64,000 nt of DNA, taken from positions 1 through 64,000 of the forward strand of contig JBMNKH010000007.1 in assembly GCA_050952085.1 (NCBI GenBank). The letters are read 5' to 3'. A program made the position numbers and the translations under genes. The notes below the pieces were generated by a model. The model saw only the letters and a list, made by a program, of their open reading frames with translations. It searched no databases and was not told the DNA's origin. Every line of letters begins with the position of its first letter. The first letter of the stretch is position 1. Source of the DNA: DTU015 sp012837895. GTDB lineage: Bacteria; Bacillota; Sulfobacillia; Fermentithermobacillales; Fermentithermobacillaceae. Positions 24,265-32,830 of the stretch are shown piece by piece.

Positions 24265-24735
24265 TCACTTGTGATTGGTTGACAAACTCTGAAAAGGCGC
24301 AAGTAGCCTGTGTGGATCTGTTTGGATGCCTTCTACCTGGAGGAAAACGCCGTTCCTGCTTATCGATAAGTCTTTTATGGTGGCTGCGTTAATTATCCCC
24401 TTAGACAGTTTGACCAGGTCCATTTCAGCTAATGTGTAGCGGTTGTGGGACGTTGCCTCAGGCCCGTTAGGCTGCGATATTTCCAAGACATCGGTGACAG
24501 GAAACTTCATAGGCGGTGTTGCCTTGAAAATAATCCTTGAGCCTTCAAAAGAGTCAAGCTCCAGTCTGACCCTTACAGGTATCCCGAAGTAGGACGTCAT
24601 CCTGAGTACCAGGATGACGGTTCTGTCGGCAAGCACGGTATCCACAAGAGTTACGCCTTCAGGAAATTTGGTGCCTTTGAGGAACCGGCCCAGGGTTTCC
24701 TTGGAAATGGTTGCTGAGATCCCTTGAATGTGCAT
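24265..24735 (-). CDS. Hypothetical beta-rich protein
   Basis: 156 residues; ATG after CGGAGGTGCGAC. No family recognised. The sequence alternates short beta-like strands (VTLVDTVLADRTVILVLRMT, RVRLELDSFEGSRIIFKATP) with a helix near residue 105 (EMDLVKLSKGIINAATIK), which recalls small lipid- or ligand-binding scaffolds, but this is only a shape impression. No signal peptide or cysteines. It is 80 bases upstream of the YmaF-like gene on the same strand and could form an operon with it. Transcribed away from the nucleoside operon, which begins 190 bases away. Confidence 0.6.
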   Translation of the reverse strand: MHIQGISATISKETLGRFLKGTKFPEGVTLVDTVLADRTVILVLRMTSYFGIPVRVRLELDSFEGSRIIFKATPPMKFPVTDVLEISQPNGPEATSHNRYTLAEMDLVKLSKGIINAATIKDLSISRNGVFLQVEGIQTDPHRLLAPFQSLSTNHK

Positions 24736-24925
24736 GTCGCACCTCCGAAAAAACGTTTCACATAACGCTATGCCCGTAAACTTACATATGACACACGGAG
24801 CACTGCTTATTTAGCTGTAAGTGAGAGGGAATTGAGGGGATAGCCTGTCTACTCTTGGTGTGATGATACAGCTTGCCTATGACTTCTTTTAGGAGATAGA
24901 TTTAACCTAAGGAGGCGACACTGGT

Positions 24926-25843
24926 GTGAACAGAGACATTATTGTCCTGGGGAGTATGAACGTAGATTTTGTAGTGACGGTCAAGAGACGGCCGGGCAAA
25001 GGTGAGACTGTGCCAGGCTATGAGTTTTCCATTTTTCCGGGAGGCAAAGGTGCCAATCAAGCTGTGGCAGCCGCGAAATTAGGCGGTAAGGTAGCCATGG
25101 CAGGCAGGATCGGTGACGACGTGTTTTCCAAGGTCGTGCTTGACAGCTTGTCGTCAGCCGGTGTGGGTGATGAGCTTATCGTTACCACGCAGGACGTACC
25201 TACTGGGTCTGCCTTTATCACAGTGGATGAAAAAGGGGAGAACTCGATTATAGTTGTCCCCGGCGCCAACGGGTACTGCAGCAAGGCTGATGTTGACGCA
25301 CTTAGGCCCTACCTGGAAAAAGCCAAGATGCTCATGCTCCAACTTGAGATACCCCTTGAAACAGTGGAATATGCGGTGAGCATTGCCAGGTCGTGTGGCA
25401 CCAGGGTAATGCTTGATCCGGCTCCGCCTGTTCCCCTGTCAGAAGAGTTGCTTAGGGGCATAGATATTCTCACGCCAAACGAGCATGAGGCGTCTTTCCT
25501 GACAGGACGCCAAGTAGTGGATGTGGAAAGCGCAAGACTTGCAGCGTCAGACTTACTCAACGCAGGTGCAAGAGCGGTGGTAATAAAACTGGGTGGTAGG
25601 GGATTGGTTTATGCTGAAGAGGGCAATTCCGGAAGTATCCCCGGGCACCGGGTTCAAGCCGTAGACACCACTGCAGCCGGCGATGCATTTGCAGGGGGCC
25701 TGGCAGTGGCCTTGTGCGAAGGCAACTCCCTGGAAGAAGCGTGTCGGTTCGCCAACGCAGTAGGTGCATTGGCAGTTACGCGCAAGGGTGCACAGACATC
25801 TATGCCGGAACGCCGTGAGCTTGAGGTTTTTCTCCAGGTTTGA
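24926..25843 (+). CDS. rbsK: Ribokinase / PfkB family sugar kinase
   Basis: 305 residues. Phosphorylates ribose, or possibly a nucleoside, with ATP. PfkB signature 1 is GGKGANQAVAAAKLGG (residues about 37-52) and signature 2 is DTTAAGDAFAGGLAVAL with the catalytic Asp in AAGDAF (about 250). N-terminal VLGSMNVDFV and the loop PGANG are typical of ribokinase. GTG start after AAGGAGGCGACACTG. As first gene before a nucleoside hydrolase and nucleoside ABC transporter, it most likely traps ribose released from nucleosides. Confidence 0.9.
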   Translation: MNRDIIVLGSMNVDFVVTVKRRPGKGETVPGYEFSIFPGGKGANQAVAAAKLGGKVAMAGRIGDDVFSKVVLDSLSSAGVGDELIVTTQDVPTGSAFITVDEKGENSIIVVPGANGYCSKADVDALRPYLEKAKMLMLQLEIPLETVEYAVSIARSCGTRVMLDPAPPVPLSEELLRGIDILTPNEHEASFLTGRQVVDVESARLAASDLLNAGARAVVIKLGGRGLVYAEEGNSGSIPGHRVQAVDTTAAGDAFAGGLAVALCEGNSLEEACRFANAVGALAVTRKGAQTSMPERRELEVFLQV

Positions 25844-25998
25844 TCCTCGTTTTTGCATGGATGTGATAACATGATGTTACCTGGTACATAGCTCAGTAGC
25901 AGGTAGAACGTGATTCGGGATAAGGGGGGTGGGAGGCGGAAACCAAGGCAGACTCCCGAGGACGCATGCAACAAGCTTATTTCCGGAGGTTGAGCAAA

Positions 25999-26922
25999 GT
26001 GAAATGGATAATAGACACAGACCCTGGCATTGACGATGCTTCTGCCATCATCACGGCTGTCAACTCAGGTGCTTTGGATATCTTAGGGATAACCTCGGTC
26101 CACGGCAACGTTGGGCTAAGCCACACCACCAGAAACGCGCTCAAACTCGTTGAACTGATGGGTGCGGATGTGCCGGTTTATCAGGGGGCTAGCAGGCCTA
26201 TTCTGCAACAACGTGAGCATGCTGCCGAGTATCACGGGGAAGACGGGTTCGGCAATACCTCCCTGCCTGAACCGGGTATTGCACCTAAAGACCAGCATGC
26301 CGCAGATTTTATCATTGAATCTGCAAAGAAGCACGAGGTTTCCTTACTTACTCTAGGTCCCCTTACCAACGTGGCGTTAGCTATAGCTAAAGAGAGGGAA
26401 CTGGAAAAGCGGATTAAGCAAATTGTGATGATGGCAGGCACTTCACGGGCCAGGGGTAATACAAGCCCTTTAGCTGAGTTCAACATATTTGCAGACCCCG
26501 AAGCTGCTGCAGTGGTGTTCGAGTCAGGGATACCTATCACTATGGTCCCGTGGGAGACATGCCTTGAAACAGTGCTTGGACCGGAAGCTATTGCCCGTAT
26601 CAGGAAAGCTTCAACCGAAGTGGGCAAGGCGTTTGCTCAAGCTATGGAATACTCGGTGGGAAGAACCAAAGCTTACCTTGGCTCAGAAGTGCTTCTGCTG
26701 TGCGACCTGCTGGCCGCATGCGCGGCAATTGACCCGACTGTGATTACGCAACAGGTGAAAGCTAAGGTTACAGTTGAGACCGGCGGAAGGTTCAGCAGAG
26801 GGCTCACTGTAATCGACGAGCGCATGGATGACGGAAGTAAACGCAATGTTTCAATGTGTCTCGCTTGCGATCGCACCAAGATTGAAAACATGTTCTTGGA
26901 TGCGATTAATGCAAAACAATAA
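25999..26922 (+). CDS. Inosine-uridine preferring nucleoside hydrolase (first of two)
   Basis: 307 residues. Hydrolyses the N-glycosidic bond of ribonucleosides to base plus ribose. The calcium-binding N-terminus IIDTDPGIDDASAI is intact, as are the SVHGNVGLSHTTRNAL region, LTLGPLTNVALAI, and the MMAGTSRARGNTSPLAEFNI loop. The second-half active His usually seen in NPHDPL is not evident here; the corresponding zone reads LLLCDLLAACAAIDP, so specificity may differ. GTG 25999 follows CCGGAGGTTGAGCAAA. Part of the nucleoside operon. Confidence 0.9.
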   Translation: MKWIIDTDPGIDDASAIITAVNSGALDILGITSVHGNVGLSHTTRNALKLVELMGADVPVYQGASRPILQQREHAAEYHGEDGFGNTSLPEPGIAPKDQHAADFIIESAKKHEVSLLTLGPLTNVALAIAKERELEKRIKQIVMMAGTSRARGNTSPLAEFNIFADPEAAAVVFESGIPITMVPWETCLETVLGPEAIARIRKASTEVGKAFAQAMEYSVGRTKAYLGSEVLLLCDLLAACAAIDPTVITQQVKAKVTVETGGRFSRGLTVIDERMDDGSKRNVSMCLACDRTKIENMFLDAINAKQ

Positions 26923-26945
26923 CCGGATAACCGGAGGTGCAAGGA

Positions 26946-28067
26946 TTGAACAAGAAACTTATAGGAGTAATGTTGGTAGCGGCGCTTCTTGTGTCTGCTA
27001 TGCTGGTTGGGTGCGGGCCTGAAGAGCCGGAACCTCAGAACGGTGAAGGCCAGGAATCCAAGTACAAAGCTGTCCTCTTGCTCGCCGGTAACCTCGGCGA
27101 CATGTCGTTCCTGGATTCAGCCAACCGTGGTATGCAAATGATCAAAGAGGAACTGGGTTGGGAGATTAAGGTGATCGAAATGGGTACCGATCCGTCTAAC
27201 TGGGAACCCACCCTCACAGACGTATCAAGCCAGGATTGGGACCTCATCATCACCGGAACGTTCAACATGCAAACGCAAATTGAGGAGGTAGCTCCCAAGT
27301 TCCCGGAGAAGAACTACGTGTTGTTTGACGTATCTGTGGACTACGAAAAGGGCGACTACAGTAACGTATACTCGATTCTCTATAGGCAGAACGAAGGCTC
27401 CTATCTAGCCGGTGCGCTGGCTGCGATGGTGACCGGTTCTGACCTCCCCCGTGCAAATGAACAGAAACTCATCGGCTTCTTGGGCGGCATGGATGCACCT
27501 GTAATCAATGACTTCCTGGTGGGTTACATCGAGGGCGCCAAGACTGTGGACCCTGAAGTCAAAGTAGTTGTGTCTTACGTTGAATCCTACAGCGACCCTG
27601 CTAAGGGTAAGGAAATGTGCCTGGCCCAGTACGATATGGGCGTAGACATAGGGTTCAACGTGGCCGGTGGAAGCGGATTGGGCCAGCTTGACGCTGCAAA
27701 GGAACGGGGCCTGTATGCCATCGGGGTAGACTCGGACCAGGCCATGTTGTTCAAGGATTCAGACCCTGAAAAGGCCGAACTGGTACTTACTTCCATGCTG
27801 AAGCGCGTTGACAACTCCCTGCTCAGGGCGGCTAAGCTTTGCCAGGAAGGCAAGCTCGAGTTTGGTAAGGCTGAAAGCTTGGGACTCAAAGAAGACGCAG
27901 TTGGGCTTGCCATCAATGAGTTTTATGAGAGAAATGTGCCCGAAGAGATGAGGGCCGAGCTGGAAGAGATTGCAGAAAAGGTCAAGTCAGGCGAGATACA
28001 GGTGCCTTCTGCTTTCGAACTGGGCCCTGATGCCGTTAAGGAACTCCGTGACTCAGTAGCTCCTTAA
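26946..28067 (+). CDS. BMP family nucleoside-binding lipoprotein
   Basis: The extracellular binding lipoprotein of a nucleoside ABC importer, 373 residues. Signal with lipobox MLVGCG near residue 20, an acidic linker, then the BMP (Med/PnrA) fold: LLAGNLGDMSFLDSANRG, DFLVGYIEGAK, and FNVAGGSGLGQLDAAKERG with YAIGVDSDQ. The TTG start at 26946 is eight bases after GGAGG. A hairpin without T-tract follows before the ATPase gene. Together with the ATPase and two permeases it makes a full importer. Confidence 0.92.
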   Translation: MNKKLIGVMLVAALLVSAMLVGCGPEEPEPQNGEGQESKYKAVLLLAGNLGDMSFLDSANRGMQMIKEELGWEIKVIEMGTDPSNWEPTLTDVSSQDWDLIITGTFNMQTQIEEVAPKFPEKNYVLFDVSVDYEKGDYSNVYSILYRQNEGSYLAGALAAMVTGSDLPRANEQKLIGFLGGMDAPVINDFLVGYIEGAKTVDPEVKVVVSYVESYSDPAKGKEMCLAQYDMGVDIGFNVAGGSGLGQLDAAKERGLYAIGVDSDQAMLFKDSDPEKAELVLTSMLKRVDNSLLRAAKLCQEGKLEFGKAESLGLKEDAVGLAINEFYERNVPEEMRAELEEIAEKVKSGEIQVPSAFELGPDAVKELRDSVAP

Positions 28068-28075
28068 GCGTTTCA

Positions 28076-28100
28076 GGGGCAGGGGGAATCCTCCTGCCCC
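28076..28100 (+). other. GC-rich hairpin between BMP gene and ATPase gene
   Basis: GGGGCAG pairs with CTGCCCC with a few further pairs inside; no T-tract. As at 6593, it lies just after the stop of a binding-protein gene and probably stabilises the upstream mRNA or lowers read-through. Confidence 0.65.
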
Positions 28101-28125
28101 GTTAACCTAGTTTGAAGAGGATGAG

Positions 28126-29727
28126 GTGGATGGCGTGAGGGCTCAAGCAGAACCTCAAGCAAGAGATCCAATTTTGTTGATGAAGGGAATCACGAAAGTA
28201 TATCCCAACGGCTTGGTGGCCAACTCCGATGTCACATTTGAAGTGCGCAAAGGGGAGATTCATGCACTTGTAGGTGAAAACGGCGCCGGCAAGACCACCC
28301 TGATGAAAGTGTTGTTCGGCTTGGAGAAACCAGATGAAGGAAACATTTTCATCAAAGGCGAAGAAGTGAGGATAACGTCGCCCAATGACGCCATAAGGTT
28401 CGGGGTGGGCATGGTTCACCAGCACTTTATGCTCGCTCCTTCGCTTACTGTGGCCGAGAACATCGTGCTGGGGGCAGAACCGGGAAAAGGGATTTGGTTT
28501 GACAGGAAACAAGCGGAACGAATGTGCAGGGAGCTGGGGGAGAAGTATGGCCTACCTATAGATCCTGCCGCCAGGATAAGGGATGTGCCTGTAGGCATCA
28601 GGCAAAGGGTGGAAATCCTCAAAGCGCTAATGCGCGGTTCGGATATCCTTGTGTTGGACGAGCCTACTGCTGTGCTCACGCCCCAGGAAACCGAGGAACT
28701 GTTTGAGGCGCTCAAATCGCTCAAGAAGATGGGGCATACCATAATTTTCATTTCCCACAAGCTTCGCGAAGTCAAAGAGCTATCGGACAGGGTAACCGTT
28801 ATGCGTTCAGGTAAGGTTGTTGGGACCAGCGACACCAGCCAGGTGACTGTTGAGGAAATATCCAGGATGATGGTGGGCCGCGATGTCGTGCTTAGAGCTC
28901 TCAGGCCCAAAGCCGCAGATGGTCCCAGTGAGGTAAGACTCTTGGTAAAGAACGTGGATGTTGTGCGCGACGGCACCCATGTACTCAAAGACGTGAGCTT
29001 GCAGGTGAGGACAGGGGAAATCCTCGGGGTCGCAGGCGTTGAGGGAAACGGCCAGGTGGAACTTGTAGAAGTGATCACCGGGCTTTCATCGTGTGACAAA
29101 GGCGAGATATGGATTTGCGGGCAGGATGCAACTGGGAAGAGCCCGGGGGAGATAAGGGACATGGGCCTTTCGCACATACCCCAGGACAGGATGGTATTGG
29201 GGGTGGCGTCCAGGGCTTCCATATCAGAGAACCTGATTTCAACCTGGTACAATAAGCAGCCTGTGAGCAATGGATTCTCGCTGGACATCAAGGCGATTTC
29301 TAAGTTAGGCCAGGAACTCATCAGCAGATTCGATATAAAGGCCTCATCCGCCCAGCAATCGGTTGGTACGCTTTCAGGCGGCAACATTCAAAAAGTTGTC
29401 ATAGCCCGGGAGTTTTCAACCGGACCTCAGGTGATAATTGCAAATCAGCCTACCCGTGGAATTGACATAGGAGCTACCGAATCCGCTCACAAGTATCTTG
29501 TGGAAGCTACTGAAATCGGGACGGCCGTGCTCTTGGTATCAGCGGACCTTACTGAAGTGATGAGTCTTTCAAACAGGCTGATTGTGATGTACGAAGGTCA
29601 GGTTGTTGCATATTTCGACGAAGCTCAGGGGCTTGATGAGGAAGAAATCGGGCTGTACATGTTGGGGCTGAAACGTCAAGAACCTGACGAGGTTATTGCG
29701 TCGATGATGGGGAGGCCGGTTGAATGA
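28126..29727 (+). CDS. Nucleoside ABC transporter ATP-binding protein (two fused ATPase domains)
   Basis: 533 residues with two ABC domains in tandem, as in sugar and nucleoside importers of the CUT2/BMP type. Domain 1: GENGAGKTTLMK, HQHFMLAPSLTVAENI, signature region VGIRQRVEILKAL, Walker B ILVLDEPTAVLTP. Domain 2: degenerate P-loop GVEGNGQVEL, signature LSGGNIQKVVIAREF, and IIANQPTRGIDIGA in place of Walker B, so only domain 1 is expected to hydrolyse ATP well. The GTG at 28126 follows AGAGGATGAG; GTG 28135 is possible. Its stop overlaps the permease start (ATGA). Confidence 0.93.
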   Translation: MDGVRAQAEPQARDPILLMKGITKVYPNGLVANSDVTFEVRKGEIHALVGENGAGKTTLMKVLFGLEKPDEGNIFIKGEEVRITSPNDAIRFGVGMVHQHFMLAPSLTVAENIVLGAEPGKGIWFDRKQAERMCRELGEKYGLPIDPAARIRDVPVGIRQRVEILKALMRGSDILVLDEPTAVLTPQETEELFEALKSLKKMGHTIIFISHKLREVKELSDRVTVMRSGKVVGTSDTSQVTVEEISRMMVGRDVVLRALRPKAADGPSEVRLLVKNVDVVRDGTHVLKDVSLQVRTGEILGVAGVEGNGQVELVEVITGLSSCDKGEIWICGQDATGKSPGEIRDMGLSHIPQDRMVLGVASRASISENLISTWYNKQPVSNGFSLDIKAISKLGQELISRFDIKASSAQQSVGTLSGGNIQKVVIAREFSTGPQVIIANQPTRGIDIGATESAHKYLVEATEIGTAVLLVSADLTEVMSLSNRLIVMYEGQVVAYFDEAQGLDEEEIGLYMLGLKRQEPDEVIASMMGRPVE

Positions 29728-30782
29728 GGAGAAATGTTGGCTTTGAACTTCTAAGGACGGGAGTAGCTATTGCTGCAGCACTTGTGATAGGTTTCATTGT
29801 GACCTCACTGGTTTCAGAATCGCCTGTGGAGGCCTTCGGGTATTTCCTCAAGGGGCCTTTCACAAGTATCAGGCGCTTTGGGTCTTTTCTTGAAGCGGCT
29901 GTTCCCCTTACTTTTACAGGCCTGGCAGTATCCCTGGTGTTTTCTGCAGGCCAGTTCAACATGGGGGCGGAGGGGCAGTTTTTCATAGGAGCTGTTTCTG
30001 CCACAGCGGCCGGAATCTTGTTGGACCTGCCGCCTGTTATGCACACTATTGTATGTTTGGCAGCGGGAATGATTGCCGGGGCCATAGGGGGTTTGATACC
30101 TGGTATCCTGAAAGCCAGGTGGAATGCGTCTGAACTGGTAGCATCGCTCATGCTTAACTATGTGTTTCTCAAACTCGGCATGTATCTGATAACCTACCAC
30201 CTCAGGGATCCTTCAGCAGGAGCTCTTGTATCCCTTCCCCTGAAGGAGACTTCATGGCTACCCCAATTCACCAGGAACACAAAGCTTCATGCAGGTATAT
30301 TTGTGATGTTTCTGGTTGTTTTCCTCTGCTATTATTTCCTCTACAGGACAAGCAGGGGATATGAGGCCAGGATGACAGGACAAAACATCAGTTTCGCCAG
30401 GTACTCCGGGGTTCCTGTACTAACAGTCATGTTGCTCATTCAAGTGTTAGGAGGAGCAGTAGCAGGGCTCGGAGGCGCAGTTGAGATGCTGGGCATATAC
30501 CGGCGCTTCCAGTGGCAGACGAGTCCCGGATACGGCTTTGACGGGGTGATTGTAGCAATCCTGGCCAGGAACAACCCGCTTTTGGTGCCTGTGGCGGCGG
30601 TGTTTCTTGCATACCTGCGCATAGGCGCTGACGTCATGGCTATGTACGCCGACGTATCAGCTGAAATGGTATCCATTATACAAGCTGTGATCATATTGCT
30701 GGTAACCGCTGAAGCTTTCCTTGCCGGCTACAGACACCGCTTAACGCTGAAAGAGGTGAAGCAACGTGCATCCGCTTCTTAA
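29724..30782 (+). CDS. Nucleoside ABC transporter permease 1
   Basis: 352 residues with about eight to nine transmembrane helices. The family zone FSAGQFNMGAEGQFFIGAVS sits near residue 75, followed by LKARWNASELVASLMLNYV, and GYGFDGVIVAILARNNPLLV near 270, characteristic of BPD_transp_2 permeases working with BMP-type binding proteins. The start overlaps the ATPase stop by four bases and its end overlaps the next permease by 17 bases, so the three are translationally coupled. It forms the membrane channel together with permease 2. Confidence 0.92.
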   Translation: MRRNVGFELLRTGVAIAAALVIGFIVTSLVSESPVEAFGYFLKGPFTSIRRFGSFLEAAVPLTFTGLAVSLVFSAGQFNMGAEGQFFIGAVSATAAGILLDLPPVMHTIVCLAAGMIAGAIGGLIPGILKARWNASELVASLMLNYVFLKLGMYLITYHLRDPSAGALVSLPLKETSWLPQFTRNTKLHAGIFVMFLVVFLCYYFLYRTSRGYEARMTGQNISFARYSGVPVLTVMLLIQVLGGAVAGLGGAVEMLGIYRRFQWQTSPGYGFDGVIVAILARNNPLLVPVAAVFLAYLRIGADVMAMYADVSAEMVSIIQAVIILLVTAEAFLAGYRHRLTLKEVKQRASAS

Positions 30783-31689
30783 AGCAATTTTCTCAGCTTC
30801 ATTTGCTGCATCTATTCTGCGTGTGACAACTCCAATTCTGTTTGCGGCGCTTGGGGCAGTGGTTGCCGACTTGTCAGGGGTAGTAAACATCGCTCTGGAA
30901 GGTATGATGCTGATCTCGGCGCTTACAGGGGTCATTGCCTCTGCTTTCACAGGGTCAGCCTGGATTGGTTTCCTGGCAGGCGTAGCCGCAGGAATCGTGG
31001 TGGGTCTGGTGCTCGGGTATTTCCACCTCAAGCTGAGGACCAACGTAATACTCGCGGGGATCGCACTCAACCTTCTGGCTTCTCAAGGTACTGTGTTCCT
31101 GCTGTATGCAGCGGCCCATGATAAAGGTGTTTCAAGCTCATTGCCTAGCAAAGTGATGCCTGAGATACAAGTCCCAATTCTCAAGGACATCCCTGTTATA
31201 GGGGCCATCCTTGGCAAGCAGAATGTACTCACATATTTGTCACTTATTGCTGTAGCAGTGATCTACCTGTTCCTGTACAAGACATCTTTCGGCCTAAGGC
31301 TCAGGGCGGTAGGTGAAAACCCTGATGCTGCCGATTCAGTTGGTATCTCAGTCCACAAGGTCCGGTTCATAGCCCTGGCCATAAGCGGTGCACTGGCGGG
31401 CATGGGGGGAGTTCACCTTTCCATGGGATATGTAAGCTGGTTTTCCCGCAATATGACATCGGGCAGGGGCTTTATCGCCCTAGCAGCTAAAGCCCTGGGA
31501 CGCACTCACCCGGTTGGGGCGTTCTTCGCTTCGCTTCTGTTTGGGTTTACTGATGCCCTGTCCAATTACATGCAAAGTCTGAGGGTCCCGGGCGAGTTTA
31601 TCCAGATGATCCCGTATGTAGTCACCCTAGTGGTGCTTGCAGTGTATTCAGGCAGGCAGCTCAAGTCAGGGAGGTTTTCAAATGAGTAA
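30766..31689 (+). CDS. Nucleoside ABC transporter permease 2
   Basis: 307 residues, about eight helices, of the same BPD_transp_2 family as permease 1 but the shorter partner. Seen: LSGVVNIALEGMMLISALTG near residue 35, LRTNVILAGIALNLLASQGT, LRAVGENPDAADSVGISVHK as the cytoplasmic coupling loop, and GRGFIALAAKALGRTHPVGA. GTG start inside the end of permease 1. Its stop overlaps the start of the second nucleoside hydrolase by eight bases. Confidence 0.92.
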   Translation: MHPLLKAIFSASFAASILRVTTPILFAALGAVVADLSGVVNIALEGMMLISALTGVIASAFTGSAWIGFLAGVAAGIVVGLVLGYFHLKLRTNVILAGIALNLLASQGTVFLLYAAAHDKGVSSSLPSKVMPEIQVPILKDIPVIGAILGKQNVLTYLSLIAVAVIYLFLYKTSFGLRLRAVGENPDAADSVGISVHKVRFIALAISGALAGMGGVHLSMGYVSWFSRNMTSGRGFIALAAKALGRTHPVGAFFASLLFGFTDALSNYMQSLRVPGEFIQMIPYVVTLVVLAVYSGRQLKSGRFSNE

Positions 31690-32650
31690 CGCCAAGATCC
31701 CGGTAATCATTGATTGTGACCCTGGCATCGATGATGCGGTAGCTCTTGCCCTGGCCTTCGGATGTGGGAAGCTAGATGTTTTGGGAGTGACCACTGTTGC
31801 AGGCAATACCACAGGAGAAAACACCTACCGTAATGCCAGGAGGTTCTTGTCGTTTATCGGGGCCGATGTGGAAGTCGCCAGGGGGGCTGACAAACCCATC
31901 CTGAGGCCGCTGATTACAGCTCCCGATGTCCACGGTAAGGCGGGGCTTGGCGGGCTTAGCGGCGCGGAAGACAGCGGTATGGACGACGACGACAGGGATA
32001 CTTCTGGGCGCAGCGCTCTTGATCTTATAACCGAGACTTTGCTAAACCACGGCGAAAAGGTAACCCTGGTGCCCGTAGGGCCGCTTACCAATATAGCTAT
32101 TGCACTGCTTGCACGGCCTGAAATAAAGCACAAGATTGAGAGGATTGTGCTCATGGGCGGGGCAGCGTTGGAGGGCAACAGGACTCCTGCTGCTGAGTTC
32201 AATATCATAGCAGACCCTGAGGCTGCCAGGATTGTGTTTGAGTCAGGCGTGCCTATCACCATGGTAGGGCTCGACGTTACCCATAAAGCGCTTATATATC
32301 CTGATGAAATCGAGGCCTTGCGCAAACATGGCCGAATCGGCATGGCCATTGCCGAACTAATGGACTTCTACGGCGTTTTCTACCGCAAGCGGTTTGAAGG
32401 TAACCCGGTCCATGATGCACTGGCAGTCGCTGCTGTTTTTGAATCTGATATTGTTTCAACCAGGCTTCTAAATGTATGTGTAGAAACCTCTGGCGAGTTT
32501 ACCCTGGGCAGGACGGTGGTTGATTTCAGGGGAGTTACCGGCAGAAAGCCCAACTGTGATGTTGCGTTGGGGGTAGACCGGGAGCGGTTTATTAACCTTA
32601 TTTTCGATGCTGTTAAGACTCTTGAACAGCAGTCCCAGAGAAGGTTCTGA
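31682..32650 (+). CDS. Inosine-uridine preferring nucleoside hydrolase (second of two)
   Basis: 322 residues. IIDCDPGIDDAVALALAF at the N-terminus binds calcium; VTTVAGNTTGENTYRNA, LVPVGPLTNIAIALL, LMGGAALEGNRTPAAEFNI, and GLDVTHKAL follow, and the active-site GNPVHDALAVAAVF with His near residue 245 is present, unlike in the first hydrolase of this operon. It should be an active purine or pyrimidine nucleoside hydrolase. ATG after CAGGGAGGTTTTCAA. Last gene of the operon. Confidence 0.93.
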   Translation: MSNAKIPVIIDCDPGIDDAVALALAFGCGKLDVLGVTTVAGNTTGENTYRNARRFLSFIGADVEVARGADKPILRPLITAPDVHGKAGLGGLSGAEDSGMDDDDRDTSGRSALDLITETLLNHGEKVTLVPVGPLTNIAIALLARPEIKHKIERIVLMGGAALEGNRTPAAEFNIIADPEAARIVFESGVPITMVGLDVTHKALIYPDEIEALRKHGRIGMAIAELMDFYGVFYRKRFEGNPVHDALAVAAVFESDIVSTRLLNVCVETSGEFTLGRTVVDFRGVTGRKPNCDVALGVDRERFINLIFDAVKTLEQQSQRRF

Positions 32651-32830
32651 GAGGAAGCACATAGGCGCAGGCAAGGCCCGGTTTTGATTTCCCTGATCCG
32701 AAGGCTCGCGCAGGCCATTTTGCAGTCAAATCTTGGAATCATACGCCTTCATACGCCTCTAAGAGGAAAATTTTGAGTTGCGAAGAATACTGTAAGTGGA
32801 TATTCAAAGTCTTGTAATGGGGGCGTAATC

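Noticed and set aside
24736..24925. Purine riboswitch before the nucleoside operon
   Set aside because: The conserved loop motifs of purine riboswitches are not visible in the leader.
25886..25915. tRNA-like stretch (TAGCTCAGTAGCAGGTAGAAC)-type D arm
   Set aside because: Only the D-arm resembles a tRNA; no anticodon stem, no T-loop GTTCGA and no acceptor pairing follow.
28416..29387. Antisense open frame opposite the nucleoside ABC ATPase
   Set aside because: Shadow frame; the sense strand has complete ABC motifs.
32651..32830. SAM riboswitch before the methionine gamma-lyase-like gene
   Set aside because: None of the conserved SAM-I or SAM-II core segments was found.
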